Positions 6,432 through 7,290 of a DNA stretch of 7,290 nt are shown here, one piece after another. The notes beneath the pieces are model-generated. The model was not told the origin of the DNA, searched no databases, and was given only the letters and a program-made list of their open reading frames with translations. The stretch's first letter is position 1; each line of letters opens with the position of its first letter. Source of the stretch: Syntrophomonadaceae bacterium (GTDB taxonomy: Bacteria > Bacillota > Dethiobacteria > DTU022). The stretch is from contig PWFM01000064.1 in assembly GCA_003553895.1 (NCBI GenBank), positions 1 through 7,290 on the forward strand, read 5' to 3'. Both the position numbers and the translations under genes were made by a program.

Positions 6432-6460
6432 GCAGGATATTGTAATCTTAGGTCGAATAA
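6432..6460 (+). promoter_or_regulatory. Sigma-H-type promoter of spoVS
   Basis: GCAGGATAT (6432-6440) and GTCGAATAA (6452-6460) match both halves of the sigma-H consensus at every defined position, with an 11-base spacer. Transcription would start near 6467, just before the spoVS ribosome binding site AAAGGAGG (6476-6483). B. subtilis spoVS is known to be sigma-H dependent, which supports the call independently. Confidence 0.78.
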
Positions 6461-6493
6461 AGTAATTAAATCCGCAAAGGAGGATCATAACAA

Positions 6494-6754
6494 ATGGAAG
6501 TATTAAAAGTCTCAGCAAAGTCCAATCCAAATTCAGTAGCCGGAGCGTTAGCGGGAGTGCTTAGAGAAAGAGGGGCAGCAGAAGTCCAGACTATTGGAGC
6601 TGGAGCTCTTAACCAGGCTGTAAAAGCAGTAGCAATTGCCCGGGGTTTTGTCGCGCCGGGCGGAATCGACCTGATTTGCATCCCGGCCTTTACGGATATC
6701 GAGATTGACGGGGAGGAACGGACTGCCATCAAACTAATTATCGAGCCTCGTTGA
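6494..6754 (+). CDS. spoVS: Stage V sporulation protein S
   Basis: SpoVS is a small Alba-fold, nucleic-acid-binding-like protein. In B. subtilis it is needed for normal progress past stage V and affects septation, although its molecular action is unsettled. The protein here has exactly 86 residues, the B. subtilis length. It shows the almost invariant family sequence, including NSVAGALAGVLRERGAAE (12-29), GAGALNQAVKAVAIARGF (35-52) and the ending AIKLIIEPR. The ATG at 6494 follows a full AAAGGAGG (6476-6483) with 10 bases of spacing. It is the last gene before a strong terminator and has its own sigma-H-like promoter, so it can be expressed alone or with ymdB. SpoVS proteins also occur in some non-sporulating lineages, so its presence suggests but does not prove spore formation. 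Confidence 0.98.
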   Translation: MEVLKVSAKSNPNSVAGALAGVLRERGAAEVQTIGAGALNQAVKAVAIARGFVAPGGIDLICIPAFTDIEIDGEERTAIKLIIEPR

Positions 6755-6791
6755 AGTATGCCGTTTTGTTAACAGCCTGCCATTCAGCGCT

Positions 6792-6833
6792 AAACACCCT
6801 TTTGGAACAGTTTGATTTCAAGGGTGTTTTTTT
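6792..6833 (+). terminator. Rho-independent terminator of spoVS
   Basis: A 10-bp stem pairs AAACACCCTT (6792-6801) with AAGGGTGTTT (6820-6829). The 18-base loop can add a GAA/TTC pairing. The right arm runs into seven consecutive T (6827-6833). It ends the ymdB-spoVS unit 37 bases after the spoVS stop. Confidence 0.92.
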
Positions 6834-6860
6834 GTGGGTTTATTTCTTTACTGTTATAAT
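6832..6860 (+). promoter_or_regulatory. Promoter of the PHP-domain gene (extended -10)
   Basis: A perfect TATAAT (6855-6860) is preceded by TG at 6852-6853, making an extended -10 element. TTGTGG (6832-6837, 3 of 6) lies 17 bases upstream. It starts within the T-run of the spoVS terminator. Transcription would begin near 6867, about 33 bases before the ATG. Confidence 0.65.
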
Positions 6861-6899
6861 ACTTAAGGCAGGATAATATTTGATTGGAAAACCGGACAG

Positions 6900-7290
6900 A
6901 TGAACAAGAGCAAGCAAAGACGTGTTGATCTCCATGTGCACAGCACTGCCTCGGATGGAATATACACCCCCGGGGAGTTATTAAGTATTGCCGAAAGGGC
7001 CGGCCTGGCAGCGATTGGTTTAACAGATCATGATACGGTAAAAGGTTTGCCGGAAGCCTTCGAGGCGGCAGGGGAAAAAGAGATCGAGCTCGTGCCGGGC
7101 GTTGAAATAAGTGTCCTGGAAGGTAAAACAGAAATTCACATCCTGGGTTATTATCCAGGCGATAGGGAACGGTTAAATAAAGAGCTTGAAGATATCAGGG
7201 AAGAAAGATTCAGCCGCATGCAGATCATTGTCGACAAATTGAAGAAGCTGGGTTTTAAGATCAGGCTGGAAGATGTTTTAGCCGAAGCGG
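6900..7290 (+). CDS. PHP-domain phosphoesterase (TrpH/YciV-like), 3' end cut by window
   Basis: The first 130 residues of a PHP-domain metal-dependent phosphoesterase are visible before the right edge. PHP motif I is DLHVHS (10-15, with H12 and H14), motif II is GLTDHDT (D43, H44, D45), and motif III is VPGVEIS (E69), followed by EIHILGYY (H80). This spacing fits the TrpH/YciV group; E. coli YciV (RNase AM) degrades short RNAs and removes 3'-phosphate from nucleoside 3',5'-bisphosphates. The substrate here is inferred only. ATG 6900 is the first usable in-frame start after a stop at 6864-6866. Its ribosome binding site is weak: GGA at 6894-6896 is too close to be ideal, while the better AAGGCAGGA at 6865-6873 is 26 bases away. 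It follows a terminator and has its own promoter, so it is a separate unit. Confidence 0.92.
   Translation, partial: MNKSKQRRVDLHVHSTASDGIYTPGELLSIAERAGLAAIGLTDHDTVKGLPEAFEAAGEKEIELVPGVEISVLEGKTEIHILGYYPGDRERLNKELEDIREERFSRMQIIVDKLKKLGFKIRLEDVLAEA

Noticed and set aside
6450..6459. Possible Spo0A box (GGTCGAA) overlapping the spoVS -10
   Set aside because: It matches only 7 of 9 positions of TTTGTCRAA, and the GAA is already explained by the sigma-H -10 element.
6868..6896. Fourth sigma-H promoter, before the PHP gene
   Set aside because: The -35 form GCAGGATAA is perfect, but no GAAT occurs 11 or 12 bases downstream. The extended -10 TATAAT upstream is the better promoter.
6884..6928. TTG-initiated short frame behind AAGGCAGGA just before the PHP gene
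   Set aside because: It has a plausible ribosome binding site but stops after 14 codons at a TGA inside the PHP gene and resembles nothing. It is probably chance.

Overview
The window is a core chromosomal segment of a Bacillota (Firmicutes) bacterium, most likely an endospore-forming member of the Clostridia. The pointers are the gene order cinA-thpR-recA-recX-rny-ymdB-spoVS, a SpoVS that looks almost identical to the Bacillus subtilis protein as I remember it, strong AAGGAGG-type ribosome binding sites and frequent TTG/GTG starts. SpoVS also occurs in some non-spore-formers, so sporulation is an inference. All complete genes are on the + strand. There are no mobile elements, CRISPR arrays, tRNAs or rRNAs.

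Layout. Positions 1-1215 hold cinA, missing only its first few codons. thpR (RNA 2',3'-cyclic phosphodiesterase) follows after 45 bases. A 145-base gap carries tandem candidate promoters for recA (1973-3058), and recX starts 15 bases after recA. The 315-base gap from recX to rny (3563-3877) holds a near-consensus housekeeping promoter and a long, strongly foldable leader. rny encodes membrane-anchored RNase Y and ends in a textbook terminator at 5456-5500. ymdB (5617-6396) and spoVS (6494-6754) follow, then a second clear terminator at 6792-6833. A further promoter leads into a PHP-domain phosphoesterase gene that runs off the right edge.

How the genes work together. recA and recX form a recombination and repair pair. 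RNase Y starts mRNA decay, while ThpR, YmdB and possibly the PHP protein act on small RNA phosphates, including 2',3'-cyclic ends, so the segment has an RNA-turnover theme. SpoVS ties it to sporulation.

The least expected signal is regulatory. Two-box matches to the sigma-H (early stationary phase and sporulation) consensus RNAGGAWWW-N11/12-RNNGAATWW lie upstream of recA (perfect), ymdB (one mismatch) and spoVS (perfect). Sigma-H control of spoVS is known in B. subtilis; recA and ymdB would be a local extension, suggesting one sporulation-onset module. The second point of interest is the folded rny leader, which I cannot assign to a known RNA class. The protein-coding content is otherwise conventional and I see no novel protein system.
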